From assembly GCF_009193255.1 (NCBI RefSeq), contig NZ_WACG01000001.1, forward strand, positions 806,001 through 870,000: 64,000 nucleotides of DNA, in the 5' to 3' direction. Under the pieces are notes generated by a model that made no database searches, had not been told where the DNA came from, and saw only the letters and a program-made list of their open reading frames with translations. This DNA comes from Arthrobacter koreensis (lineage in GTDB: Bacteria > Actinomycetota > Actinomycetes > Actinomycetales > Micrococcaceae). Within the stretch, counting starts at the first letter, position 1. Every line of letters starts with the position of its first letter. The position numbers were made by a program, and so were the translations under genes. Shown here in pieces: positions 42,300-51,253 of the stretch.

Positions 42300-42767
42300 C
42301 TAGTCCACGGTAAAGATTTCCAGCCGGACTTCGTTGGGGAGCCGGACACCGGTGCCGATCAGGATGCGGCTGGTGAGCCAGGCCCAGCTGCCGCCGTCGG
42401 GCGCTTCGATTTTCGGGGTGCAGCGGAAATAGATCCGTTCCGGGTCCACCGGCTCGCCGCGCAGGAGGGCAGCAATATCCTCCTCACTGCCCGATCGCAG
42501 CCCGAAATTGTTCACGTAGAGCCGCTCGCCTTTATCCGTTTCGATGGCGTACTTGGCTTCCAGTTCCGTCAGGGTGGAGGTGCGGAGCAACTGGAAATCC
42601 GCGCCGGCAGGCAGGACAGTGCCCCGCAGCGCGGGGCCGTCCACCTTTCCTCCGAGGATGGGAATGATGCGCCGCAGGCCGGCTGCGGTTTGCCCAACCT
42701 CAATGGGTTTGCCCACTTCAACGGAGACGGTGGCCAGATACGAGACAGCAGGAGCGGCAGGAGACAT
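42300..42767 (-). CDS. DUF3237 domain protein
   Basis: A 155-residue single-domain protein. It shows the DUF3237 pattern: SYLATVSVEVGKPIEVGQTA, RRIIPILGGKVDGPALRGTV, PAGADFQLLRTSTLTELEAK and a C-terminal RIYFRCTPKIEAPDG. The function is unknown; the fold is a beta-barrel. The ATG at 42767 gives the expected length; upstream in-frame sequence overlaps the amidohydrolase end and is not coding in appearance. The Shine-Dalgarno is weak. It lies 71 bp downstream of the M20 gene and is probably co-transcribed. Confidence 0.8.
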   Translation of the reverse strand: MSPAAPAVSYLATVSVEVGKPIEVGQTAAGLRRIIPILGGKVDGPALRGTVLPAGADFQLLRTSTLTELEAKYAIETDKGERLYVNNFGLRSGSEEDIAALLRGEPVDPERIYFRCTPKIEAPDGGSWAWLTSRILIGTGVRLPNEVRLEIFTVD

Positions 42768-42838
42768 GTCCACGAGGCTATCGTCTGCCGGGGCCTCGTC
42801 CCGGCAGGCCGCGCCCTCACCTTCTTGTCCCGGAAGAG

Positions 42839-44014
42839 CTACGTGAGCCGGTTGAAGGCGAGCTGGGCCAGCGCCGCGGCCTGGTCCGCCAGCACCGAAT
42901 CGTCGAAAAGCACCCGCGGGGAGTGGTTCCACGCGGCGGTGTCCGGATCCACGTCCGGCGGAGTGGCGCCCAGGAACAGGAAGGTTCCGGGAATCTTCTG
43001 CAGCACCAGGGAGAAATCCTCGGAGCCCATCAGTGGATCGCGGGACTGGAGAACCCGCTCCTCACCGAACATTTCCCGGAGCTCACGCATCGCCTCGAAA
43101 GTCCGCGAAGGGTCATTCTCAGTCATCGGGTAGAGGATTTCGAAGCTGACTTCCGCGGTACAGCCGTGGGCCGCGGCTATCCCGTCCGCGAGCGCCTTGG
43201 TCTCCACGATGAGCCGGTCCACTGATTCCGCGGACAGCGTGCGGACGCTCGCGCCGAGCCGGGCTGAGTCAGGAATGACGTTGATCGCTCGGCCGGCTTC
43301 GAGCTGGGTGATGGTCAGGACGATCGGATCAAAGACCGAGAACTTGCGGGTAGCCATCACCTGGAGCGCACCGGCGATTTCAACCAGGGCCGGCACCGGG
43401 TCAAGGGCGTTGTGCGGCTGGGAACCGTGGCCGCCGGAACCGTGAACCGTAATCCGCAGCTCGTTGGCTCCGGCCATCAGGGTTCCGGGCTTGGTCCTGA
43501 ACAGACCCAGCGGGCCGGGCCGCACGTGCACGCCGTACGCGGCAACCGGCTTTTCGCCGGCCGCCTCAAGGACGCCTTCCTCGATCATCAGCCCGGCACC
43601 GCCGTCGCCCTCTTCGCCGGGCTGGAACATAAAAATGACGTTCCCGGAGATGTCCCGCTGCTGCGCCGCGAGCAGCCGCGCTGCACCAACCAGGCCGGCA
43701 ACGTGGAGGTCGTGGCCGCAGGCGTGCATCGCTCCGTTGGTCGAGGCGTACTCAAGGTCCGTGAGTTCCTCCACCGGCAGCGCGTCCATGTCTCCGCGGA
43801 GCAGCACCGAGGGGCCGTCCTCACCGCCGCGCAGCACTGCGGTCACGGAGCTCAGTGACTTGCCCGTGGTGATTTCCAGCCCCAGTCCGTCCAGCGCGTC
43901 CAGGATCTTCTGCTGGGTCAGCGGCAGGTGCAGGCCCACCTCGGGTTCGCGGTGGATATCCCGGCGCAAAGCCACCAGCTCCGGCAGCAGGTCCTGGCCC
44001 TCAGCAGCAAACAT
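42839..44014 (-). CDS. M20-family amidohydrolase
   Basis: A 391-residue M20D metallo-amidohydrolase (IAA-amino acid hydrolase/hippuricase type). Metal-site motifs are GDMDALP, HACGHDLHVA and FQPGEEGDGG, with HGSGGHGSQPHNALDPV for the dimerisation domain. It should hydrolyse an N-acyl amino acid or related amide. ATG 44014 has AAGGACGAGG upstream; longer in-frame starts up to 44134 overlap the region upstream of the kinase gene and lack support. Confidence 0.88.
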   Translation of the reverse strand: MFAAEGQDLLPELVALRRDIHREPEVGLHLPLTQQKILDALDGLGLEITTGKSLSSVTAVLRGGEDGPSVLLRGDMDALPVEELTDLEYASTNGAMHACGHDLHVAGLVGAARLLAAQQRDISGNVIFMFQPGEEGDGGAGLMIEEGVLEAAGEKPVAAYGVHVRPGPLGLFRTKPGTLMAGANELRITVHGSGGHGSQPHNALDPVPALVEIAGALQVMATRKFSVFDPIVLTITQLEAGRAINVIPDSARLGASVRTLSAESVDRLIVETKALADGIAAAHGCTAEVSFEILYPMTENDPSRTFEAMRELREMFGEERVLQSRDPLMGSEDFSLVLQKIPGTFLFLGATPPDVDPDTAAWNHSPRVLFDDSVLADQAAALAQLAFNRLT

Positions 44015-44203
44015 CCTCGTCCTTACGGTTGGTCCGGCACAGCGGGCGGAGTCCTCCTGCCCTGCGTGGAAGTAAACCACCCCGGACGGACAAACGCACT
44101 TGTCACAGTGGCTTTCCAGGTCCGCGGGGAGCAATGCGCCGGCAGGCCTGCCTCAGCCGCAAGGCGGATCCGCTGCCGGGTTCCCGGATTTAGACTGTTG
44201 GGC

Positions 44204-45652
44204 ATGATTGAAACCCAGCCGTCCGGCACGGACACCGGCGGTCCAGCTGTGCCGGGGAAGAAGCCGGCGGTGTCCGCAGAGTCGCTCCGCGGCCTGGCCG
44301 GACGGATCCGCACGTTCCGGCTCAGCCTGCCCTGGCATGCCGAGGATGACTGGGAACGCCCGGCCCCCGGGCCGGAGGGGTACCGCCGCGACATTATCGG
44401 CGTCGGCATAGCGCTGTTACTCAGCGCGGTAATGCTTGAATTCATGCGCGGATTCGCCTTCGGCGACGGCGACATCGGCAACCGCTGGGTCCAGCACCTG
44501 GTGCAGTCGTCCATTTTCGTCTTCCTGGTCTTCCGGCGCCGGTTCCCGATTGTCGTGATGCTGCTCAGTTCCGCAACGTTCGTCATTGTGGGCATCACCA
44601 TGCCGCCAATCAGCCAGACCATTGGATTCCAGGCCGCCTACTTCACGTCCCTGTACAGCGCCGTGGCATGGGCACGGAACCGACGGGCCCTGTGGCTCTC
44701 CGTCACTGTGGTGGTCGCCGCCATGTTCCTGTGGATCATCGTTGGTTTCACGCTGTCCAGCAGCTACGACGAAATCCTGCAGACCTTCAACATGAGCTCC
44801 AATGACCCGGTAGGACTCTTCGCACCGCTGACTTCCTACGTGCTCTACTCCTTCATGCTCAATGCCGCCTACTTTGGCGGCGCCATCATGTTCGGCTGGA
44901 ACTCCTGGCGCAGCGCCCACCAGCGCGAACAGCTCGCGGACCAGGCCGTCCAGCTTGAGGCCCAGGCTGCTGACCTGGCCCGCAAGGCCGTCATCGAGGA
45001 ACGCCTGCGCATCGCGCGGGAACTGCACGACGTCGTTGCGCACCACATCTCGGTAATCGGCATCCAGGCCGGTGCTGCCCGCCGGGTCCTGGAAAAGAGG
45101 CCGGATGCCGCGGCCGGGGCCCTGCAGACCATCGAATCTTCCAGCCGCGATGCCGTCGCTGAGATGCGCTCCCTGCTCGGTGTCCTGCGCTCCTCGGATG
45201 CCGAGACGGACGGTCCTGCCCAGCGCGAGCCGGAGCCCGGGCTGGAGGAGATTCCGCAGCTCCTGGCGGACTACCGCTCCAACGGCCTGGACGTGAAGTT
45301 CCACCGCGCCGAACACGAACCGGGCGTGCTGGAAAACCTCTCGGCGCCGCTCGCGCTCTCCGTCTACCGGACTATCCAGGAATCGCTGGCGAACATCCGG
45401 CGCCACTCCACGGCCGGAAGCGCCGTCGTCGCCCTGCGAAGCGGCAGCACACCGGCGGGTCCGGATACACCGCCCCTGCGCTGGGTGGAAGTCGAGACGG
45501 TCGACGACGGCCGTCCGCGCCAGGGCACCGGCGGCACCGGTTACGGCCTGCGCGGCATCAGTGAACGGGCTGCCCTGCACGGCGGCATCACGGACATTGG
45601 CCCGCGCGACGGCGGCGGCTGGCGGGTGCGGGTCCGCTTTACGCTGCGCTGA
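44204..45652 (+). CDS. Two-component sensor histidine kinase (NarL-partner type)
   Basis: A 482-residue kinase with an N-terminal cytoplasmic stretch (1-62), about six membrane helices (63-235), a short coiled coil (240-262, AVQLEAQAADLARKA), a HisKA_3 domain with ARELHDVVAHHISV (His275), and an HATPase_c domain with QESLANIRRHS (N-box) and GTGYGLRGISER (G-box). It will phosphorylate the LuxR-type regulator encoded 86 bases downstream. The signal is unknown; a membrane-embedded sensor of this shape often senses cell-envelope stress. The start is ATG 44204. Confidence 0.9.
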   Translation: MIETQPSGTDTGGPAVPGKKPAVSAESLRGLAGRIRTFRLSLPWHAEDDWERPAPGPEGYRRDIIGVGIALLLSAVMLEFMRGFAFGDGDIGNRWVQHLVQSSIFVFLVFRRRFPIVVMLLSSATFVIVGITMPPISQTIGFQAAYFTSLYSAVAWARNRRALWLSVTVVVAAMFLWIIVGFTLSSSYDEILQTFNMSSNDPVGLFAPLTSYVLYSFMLNAAYFGGAIMFGWNSWRSAHQREQLADQAVQLEAQAADLARKAVIEERLRIARELHDVVAHHISVIGIQAGAARRVLEKRPDAAAGALQTIESSSRDAVAEMRSLLGVLRSSDAETDGPAQREPEPGLEEIPQLLADYRSNGLDVKFHRAEHEPGVLENLSAPLALSVYRTIQESLANIRRHSTAGSAVVALRSGSTPAGPDTPPLRWVEVETVDDGRPRQGTGGTGYGLRGISERAALHGGITDIGPRDGGGWRVRVRFTLR

Positions 45653-45738
45653 CATCCGGTTTGCCCCGCCCGGCGGCCTAGCCGATAGGGTGATTCCGGC
45701 GGACGGCACCGGGCCGGCCGGGATTTTTTCGAGGACTT

Positions 45739-46467
45739 ATGGAACCGATCCGTGTTCTGCTTGCTGACGACCAGGCGCTCGTGCGCGCCGGCTTCGCCAT
45801 GATGCTCTCCGTCGAGGATGAGATCGAGGTGGTGGGGGAAGTCGCCAACGGCCAGGAGGCGGTGGACTTCGCGGCGTCCCATGATGTGGACGTCATCCTG
45901 ATGGACGTGCAGATGCCCGTGCTGGACGGCATCCGCGCCACCGAACAGATCGTGGCCGCTGACCGTGCCAAGGTCATCATCCTGACCACCTTCGAACGCG
46001 ACGACTACCTCTTTGACGCCATCCAGGCCGGAGCCAGCGGGTTCCTGCTCAAGAACGCGGATCCCGATGACCTGGTTGGCGCAGTCCATGCCGTCGCCTG
46101 CGGACACGCACTGCTTGCCCCCGAAGTGACCGTGCGGGTGATCGAGCGGTTCGCCCGCCAGCTGGAGGCCGAGCGCAACACCGCCGCGGCCCCCGAGGGT
46201 CCCGCCGCCGTCGAGCCGCAGGCCAACCCGGCCCAGCAGCGGCTTCTCGCTTCGCTGACCGCGCGCGAGCGGGAGGTGCTGGAGCTGGTGGCGGCCGGGC
46301 TGAGCAACGCCGAAATTGCATCCCGCATGTTCGTGGCGGAAGCCACCGTCAAGACACACGTTTCCAATCTGCTGGGCAAGGTCCAGGTACGGGACCGGGT
46401 GCAGGCCGTGGTGTTCGCCTACGAATCCGGACTCATTCTTCCGGGTGAGGCCGGACGCGAAGCGTAA
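45739..46467 (+). CDS. LuxR/NarL-family response regulator
   Basis: A 242-residue protein. Receiver domain with LLADDQALVRAG (acidic pocket at Asp10-11), phospho-acceptor Asp56 in ILMDVQMP, and KVIILTTFERDDYLF. LuxR-type DNA-binding C-terminus with LTAREREVLELVAAGLSNAE and ATVKTHVSNLLGK. An Ala/Pro/Glu-rich linker of about 30 residues joins them. It follows the kinase and precedes the ABC exporter, which it probably controls. Confidence 0.92.
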   Translation: MEPIRVLLADDQALVRAGFAMMLSVEDEIEVVGEVANGQEAVDFAASHDVDVILMDVQMPVLDGIRATEQIVAADRAKVIILTTFERDDYLFDAIQAGASGFLLKNADPDDLVGAVHAVACGHALLAPEVTVRVIERFARQLEAERNTAAAPEGPAAVEPQANPAQQRLLASLTAREREVLELVAAGLSNAEIASRMFVAEATVKTHVSNLLGKVQVRDRVQAVVFAYESGLILPGEAGREA

Positions 46468-46577
46468 GCTGCGGCTTCCGCCGAACGGCCGATCCGGCGT
46501 CGTACTCCCTTCCCTAGGCTGGAGGCAGTTACTTTCGATCAACTGTCCGGCTCGCCGGGAAAAGGAGCAGTACCCCC

Positions 46578-47462
46578 ATGCTGCAGGTCCGCAATCTCAC
46601 CCGAAGGTTCGGTGACAAGACCGCCGTCGACTCGGTGACCTTTGACATCCCTTCAGGTCAAATGACCGGCTTTGTCGGTGCCAACGGTGCCGGCAAGACC
46701 ACCACCATGCGCATGATCATGGGCGTGCTCAGCACCACGTCCGGTGAAATCCTGCTCGACGGCGCTCCGCTGGATGCCGAGGCACGCTCCAGCTTTGGCT
46801 ACATGCCCGAGGAACGCGGCCTCTACCCCAAGCAGCCGATCCTGGACCAGCTGGTGTACCTGGGCCAGCTGCATCGGATGAGCTCCACCGATGCGCGGAA
46901 GGGCGCCACCGAGCTGCTTGAACGCTTTGGCCTGGGCGGCCGCACCAAGGACAAGCTGGAGTCCCTCTCCCTGGGCAACCAGCAGCGGGTGCAGATCGCG
47001 GCGTCGCTGCTGCACGAGCCTTCCGTGCTGATCCTGGATGAACCGTTCTCCGGCCTGGACCCGGTCGCCGTGGATTCGATGGTGGAACTGCTGCGCGAAC
47101 GCACTTCCGCCGGAGTTCCGGTGCTCTTCTCCAGCCACCAGCTGGACCTCGTGGACCGGCTCTGCGACAACATGGTGGTGCTGCAGCAGGGCAAGGTGAT
47201 CGCCTCCGGCACCGGGGATGACCTCCGTGCCAAGGCCGTCAACCGGCACCGTCTCACCATTTCCCCGGACGCCGGCTGGGTGCGCGACGAACCGGGCGTG
47301 CGGGTCCTGGACGTCGCCGGCCCCACGGCCATCCTCCAGTTCGACGACGACGACGCGCGCCAGCGGCTGCTGGCCACCGCCCTGACCCGGGGTTCCGTGG
47401 AGGAATTCGCCCCGATCCGTCCGTCCCTGAGCGAAATCTACCGTGAGGTCACCGCAGCATGA
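46578..47462 (+). CDS. ABC transporter ATP-binding protein (NatA-like)
   Basis: A 294-residue ABC ATPase: Walker A VGANGAGKTTTMRM, signature LSLGNQQRVQIA, Walker B VLILDEPFSGLDPVA, switch His in SSHQLDLVDRL. The C-terminal region of about 80 residues is of the DUF4162 type found in NatA-like exporters. It overlaps the permease start by 4 bases (ATGA at 47459-47462). With the permease it should export sodium, a peptide or a drug; the substrate is not evident. Confidence 0.91.
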   Translation: MLQVRNLTRRFGDKTAVDSVTFDIPSGQMTGFVGANGAGKTTTMRMIMGVLSTTSGEILLDGAPLDAEARSSFGYMPEERGLYPKQPILDQLVYLGQLHRMSSTDARKGATELLERFGLGGRTKDKLESLSLGNQQRVQIAASLLHEPSVLILDEPFSGLDPVAVDSMVELLRERTSAGVPVLFSSHQLDLVDRLCDNMVVLQQGKVIASGTGDDLRAKAVNRHRLTISPDAGWVRDEPGVRVLDVAGPTAILQFDDDDARQRLLATALTRGSVEEFAPIRPSLSEIYREVTAA

Positions 47463-48643
47463 GCACCGTATCCCGGCCCACCCCGGCGTGGGCGATCGTC
47501 ACCCTCCGCGAGGTCATGGTCAAGGCCCGCGACCGCAGCTACCTCATCTCCACCCTCGTCACGCTGGTACTGATCGTCGGCGTCGTCGTCTTCAACGCCT
47601 ACATGAGCAGCAAGGCGGAGGAGTACACCGTTGCGGTGACCGGAGCGGACGCCGTTTCCGTTGTTGAGACGGCACATGAAACCGGCCAGGCCGACGGCGG
47701 CAACACCAGTTTCGAGGCGGTTGAAGCCTCCAGCCGGGAGGCTGCCGAGGAACTGGTCCGGTCCGGAGAAGCCGACGCCGCCCTCCTGGTGGCATACGAC
47801 GGCTGGACGCTGACCGGCAATGAGGAACTCGCCAACGGCCTGCAGCAGGGCATCGCTGAAGCACTGCGGGCGGAGGTCCTGGAAATCAACGCCGCCAACG
47901 CCGGCACCACCCCGGAAGCACTGCTCGAAGGCAGCGAGTTCAAGACCGCCCTGCTGAACGGCGACGCTGAAAACCAGTTCGTTGCCCAGTTCACCGGGTT
48001 CGTGTTCGGTTTCCTGTTCTATATGGCCGCGATCGTGTTCGGCATGGCAATCGCTACCTCAGTCCTGGAGGAAAAGCAGAACCGCGTGGTGGAAATCCTC
48101 GCCACCGCCATTCCGATCCGCCAGCTGCTCTACGGCAAGGTTGCGGGCAACACCATCCTGGCCATGATCCAGCTGGCCCTGTACGCCGGCGCCGCCCTGC
48201 TGGCGCTGACGTTCACCGGCACGGCGGACTCGGTCAGCACCATCATTCCGGCGTCGGGCTGGTTCCTGGTCTTCTTCCTGGTGGGCTTCCTCATCCTGGC
48301 CTCGCTGTGGGCCATGATCGGTTCCATGGCATCCCGCACCGAGGACCTGAACAACAGCTCCGGCCCGGTGCTCACGGTGATTATCGTTGCGCTGTTCGCC
48401 GGCCTGTTCGCCAAGGGACAGCTGCTGGTGGCGGCGTCCTTCGTCCCGGTCATCTCCACGGTGGCCATGCCGGTCCGGATGCTCAGCGGAGAGATTCCGC
48501 TCTGGGAAACCTTCCTCTCCCTGGCGCTCGCCCTGGCTGCGGCCTATGCGCTGCTGCGGTTCGGCGAGAAGATCTACCGCCGTGCCGTGATGCAGGGCGG
48601 CGGCGCACTCACCCTGCGCAAGGCCATGAAGCTGGAGCAGTAG
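47459..48643 (+). CDS. ABC-2 type transporter permease (NatB-like)
   Basis: A 394-residue permease. One N-terminal helix (about 28-48), a large extracytoplasmic region (50-180), then five or six helices from about 178. ABC-2 markers are ATSVLEEKQNRVVEILATAI and the following LLYGKVAGNTILAMIQLAL. It is coupled to the ATPase and lies in the operon kinase-regulator-ATPase-permease. It ends 20 bases before a 58-bp perfect palindrome that separates it from the convergent MHS transporter gene. Confidence 0.9.
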   Translation: MSTVSRPTPAWAIVTLREVMVKARDRSYLISTLVTLVLIVGVVVFNAYMSSKAEEYTVAVTGADAVSVVETAHETGQADGGNTSFEAVEASSREAAEELVRSGEADAALLVAYDGWTLTGNEELANGLQQGIAEALRAEVLEINAANAGTTPEALLEGSEFKTALLNGDAENQFVAQFTGFVFGFLFYMAAIVFGMAIATSVLEEKQNRVVEILATAIPIRQLLYGKVAGNTILAMIQLALYAGAALLALTFTGTADSVSTIIPASGWFLVFFLVGFLILASLWAMIGSMASRTEDLNNSSGPVLTVIIVALFAGLFAKGQLLVAASFVPVISTVAMPVRMLSGEIPLWETFLSLALALAAAYALLRFGEKIYRRAVMQGGGALTLRKAMKLEQ

Positions 48644-48662
48644 CCGCTGCCCCTCTCCCCCT

Positions 48663-48720
48663 TCGAGATGACAGAAACTGCCCGTATGAGCGCTCATACG
48701 GGCAGTTTCTGTCATCTCGA
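48663..48720. repeat. 58-bp perfect palindrome, family A copy 2
   Basis: Positions 48663-48691 are the exact reverse complement of 48692-48720. The arms contain GATGACAGAAACTGCCCGTA; the same 20 bases differ from copy 1 only at the fourth position (GATG against GATA). It lies between convergent stops (48643 and 48741). Confidence 0.9.
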
Positions 48721-48740
48721 TGCGTTGCATCGGCGGCGGG

Positions 48741-50051
48741 CTACGCGTCCTTGAGGTCGATTCCCTTGGTCTCGGGCATCAGCCACACTGCGACGGCGGT
48801 GCAGCCGCAGAGGATCATGATGTAGACGCTGGACATCCAGCCCACGTTCCACTCGATCAGCTGGGCGTTCAGGTACGGAGCCGTGCCGCCGAAGACCGCC
48901 ACCGAAACCGAGTAGGCGAACCCGATGCCCTGGGTGCGCACCTTGGTGGGAAAGTTCTCGGACAGGGTCGCCGAGAGCAGGGCTCCGGGAATAGCGACGA
49001 CGACGAGCGCCAGTGACGACGCGGCCAGCAGGGTCCACGGAGCGGAGCTGATCAGGCCCATTAGCGGCAGCTGCAGCAGGATCATCAGTCCTGCAAAGGC
49101 CAGCATCAGCGGACGGCGGCCCACTGAATCCGAGAGCCGCCCCCAGAACGGCAGCGAAACAAGGGCAATCAGCTGCGCGGTGACGGACATCCAGTACGCC
49201 GAGGCCGCCGGCATGTCCTGCTGGGTGATCGCGTAGGTCGACGCATAGGAAGTCCAGGTGTAGTGCGCGGCCGTGATGCCCGAGGTCATGGCGATCATCA
49301 GCAGCACGGCCCGGACAATCTGCCGGCGCGGCAGGGGTTCCTGCGCGGACGCACCGGCGGTCGCGGCAGCGGCGTCGTCGAACACTTCGCTTTCAACCAT
49401 GCCCTTGCGCAGGTACAGTGCGGCGAGCGCCAGGAAGGCACCCAGGATGAACGGAATCCGCCAGCCCCAGTCGGCCACGGCGCTTTCCCCCAGTACAGCG
49501 GTCACGGACCCGCCCACGGTGTACGCGAGGATTGACCCGGCAAAGATCGCCACGAACACGATGCTGCCCCACATGCCGCGGCGGTTGTGCGGAGCGATTT
49601 CGGCGATGTAGGTGTTGGCCGTGGCCGACTCACCTCCGTGCGCGAAGCCCTGGCCAATCCGTGCGGCCAGCAGGATCACCGAGGCCCAAACGCCAACCGT
49701 CTCGTAGCTGGGCATCAGCCCGATCACCAGGGAGCCGCCGGCCATCATGAGCATGGTGGTGATCAGCACAAATTTGCGGCCCCGGCGGTCGGCGACCCGG
49801 CCGAAGACGATGCCGCCAAGCGGGCGCATGAGGAAGCCGACGGCGAAGACGGCGAGGGTTGAAAGCAGCGCCGAGACCGGGTCATCCGGGTTGAACATCG
49901 CCGCGGCGATGAACGGGGCGAAGACCGCGTAAGCGCTCCATTCGTACCACTCCAGGATGTTGCCGGCCGTAGTGGCCAGCAGGGACTTCTTCTTACCTGC
50001 GGTGGCTGATGCCGGGCGTGCCGGAACGGCAGCCGAAGGCTGTGCAGACAT
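48741..50051 (-). CDS. MFS transporter, metabolite:H+ symporter type (KgtP/ShiA-like)
   Basis: A 436-residue 12-helix transporter of the MHS family: AGNILEWYEWSAYAVFAPFI, RPLGGIVFGRVADRRGRK, GQGFAHGGESATANTYIAE and the second-half GRLSDSVGRRPLM. Relatives import dicarboxylates, shikimate or other organic acids with protons. It is downstream of the acyl-CoA ligase/SDR/dehydrogenase/kinase genes on the same strand, so it is a candidate importer for that pathway. AAAGGAG lies before ATG 50051. A degenerate palindrome sits between it and the kinase gene and may limit read-through. Confidence 0.87.
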   Translation of the reverse strand: MSAQPSAAVPARPASATAGKKKSLLATTAGNILEWYEWSAYAVFAPFIAAAMFNPDDPVSALLSTLAVFAVGFLMRPLGGIVFGRVADRRGRKFVLITTMLMMAGGSLVIGLMPSYETVGVWASVILLAARIGQGFAHGGESATANTYIAEIAPHNRRGMWGSIVFVAIFAGSILAYTVGGSVTAVLGESAVADWGWRIPFILGAFLALAALYLRKGMVESEVFDDAAAATAGASAQEPLPRRQIVRAVLLMIAMTSGITAAHYTWTSYASTYAITQQDMPAASAYWMSVTAQLIALVSLPFWGRLSDSVGRRPLMLAFAGLMILLQLPLMGLISSAPWTLLAASSLALVVVAIPGALLSATLSENFPTKVRTQGIGFAYSVSVAVFGGTAPYLNAQLIEWNVGWMSSVYIMILCGCTAVAVWLMPETKGIDLKDA

Positions 50052-50084
50052 GATGGCTCCTTTGCCAGTGTTGCATCGGGGTGT

Positions 50085-50150
50085 CCCATCGACATGGCAG
50101 AAACTGCCCATTTGACGCCCGATACGGGCAGTTTCTGTCATCTCGATGGG
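50085..50150. repeat. 66-bp degenerate palindrome, family A copy 3
   Basis: Left arm 50085-50117 and right arm 50118-50150 carry the family A core (CAGAAACTGCC and GGCAGTTTCTG) and match at the ends (CCCATCGA and TCGATGGG), but the centre is not paired and two inner positions differ. It starts 34 bases upstream of the transporter ATG and ends 12 bases past the kinase stop. Confidence 0.85.
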
Positions 50151-50161
50151 GGGGGACGGGG

Positions 50162-51253
50162 CTAGCTCCTCCGCAGGGTTTCGGCGGCTGATTCCAGCAG
50201 CAGCGGGACACCTTCTTCGAGGGTGGGTCCGAAGGTGTCCCCGGGGCGTTCGCCCTTGAGGTACCGCGTGTAGATCGCTTCGCAGAAGATGGCGGATTTC
50301 CACAGCGCCAGTGCCTGGTACCAGGGCAGGGCGCTGACATCGAGTCCGGTTCGGTCCGCGTATCCGGCCACCAGCTGGTCCCTGCTCCAGTAGCCGGGCT
50401 GCTTGGTGACAGAGGTCAGGTCCATCACGGTGGACTCGGCACCGGGTTCGGAGTAGGTGGCGGCGAGGTACCCAAGGTCCGCCAGCGGATCGCCCAGGGT
50501 TGCCATTTCCCAGTCCAGGATCCCCGTTACCGTTGCCGGCTGCTGCCGCCCGAACATCAGGTTCCCCAGCCGATAGTCGCCGTGCACCACCGAAGCGCGC
50601 TGGGACGCCGGCACACTGGCCCCCAGTTCCTGGGCGACCTGCTCCACGAGCGGCACATCGCGCAGGGTGTTTGCCTCCCAGAGCCCGGCGAAGCGCCTGA
50701 CCTGCCGTTCCAGGTATCCCTCGGCCCGGCCCAGCCTGGAAAGCTCCGGGCCGGTGACGTCCACGCTGTGCAGCCGGGCAAGGGTTTCGACGACGGCGCG
50801 GCTGATGTCTCCGCGCTGCTCCGGGGTATCCAGGTGCTCCGGGGCTGATCCGGTAATCACGTGCCCGTCCAGGTAGGACATGACGTAGAACGGCACTCCG
50901 AGCAGGGTTTCGTCGCTGCAGACCGCCAGGATCTGCGGCACCGGGATCCCTTCGGCGCCGAGCAGCTGCTGGACCCTGGCTTCGCGCACCATGTCATGCG
51001 TGGACCGGGGAAGCGGCGGACGCGGGCCTCGCCGCAGCACGAACGATTCGCCGCCGCGGATGATCCGGTAGGTGATGTTGGACTGCCCGTCGCCGATGCG
51101 TTCCCAGGCGAGGTCCCCGCTGCCGAGTCCGTGCGCGTCCAGGAAACCGGCGACGGCGTCCAGCACCAGCAGCGGCGGCCGTTCGAGTGCGGCAGCCTGA
51201 GAACCGGTGGAGACAACTTCAGTCCCGTCCGCAGTGGTCTGCAGCCGGCTCAC
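50162..51253 (-). CDS. APH-type phosphotransferase (LvaA/ACAD10-11 kinase-like)
   Basis: A 363-residue protein kinase-like fold of the aminoglycoside phosphotransferase family. The substrate clamp region starts ERIGDGQSNITYRI, a Lys-type ATP contact is replaced by FVLRRGP, the catalytic loop is VHGDYRLGNLMF and the metal site ILDWEMATLGDPLADLGYL. Such proteins next to acyl-CoA dehydrogenases phosphorylate 4-hydroxyacyl-CoA in the ACAD10/11 and Lva pathways. GTG 51253 overlaps the dehydrogenase stop (GTGA), so the two are coupled. It is not expected to confer antibiotic resistance. Confidence 0.85.
   Translation of the reverse strand: MSRLQTTADGTEVVSTGSQAAALERPPLLVLDAVAGFLDAHGLGSGDLAWERIGDGQSNITYRIIRGGESFVLRRGPRPPLPRSTHDMVREARVQQLLGAEGIPVPQILAVCSDETLLGVPFYVMSYLDGHVITGSAPEHLDTPEQRGDISRAVVETLARLHSVDVTGPELSRLGRAEGYLERQVRRFAGLWEANTLRDVPLVEQVAQELGASVPASQRASVVHGDYRLGNLMFGRQQPATVTGILDWEMATLGDPLADLGYLAATYSEPGAESTVMDLTSVTKQPGYWSRDQLVAGYADRTGLDVSALPWYQALALWKSAIFCEAIYTRYLKGERPGDTFGPTLEEGVPLLLESAAETLRRS

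Noticed and set aside
48741-50303. A longer MHS transporter starting at 50303
   Set aside because: The extra 84 codons run through the degenerate palindrome and the end of the kinase gene; ATG 50051 has a proper AAAGGAG.
50162-51253. Antibiotic (aminoglycoside) phosphotransferase
   Set aside because: The fold is shared, but the gene overlaps an acyl-CoA dehydrogenase and lies in an acid-catabolic operon, which fits a 4-hydroxyacyl-CoA kinase.
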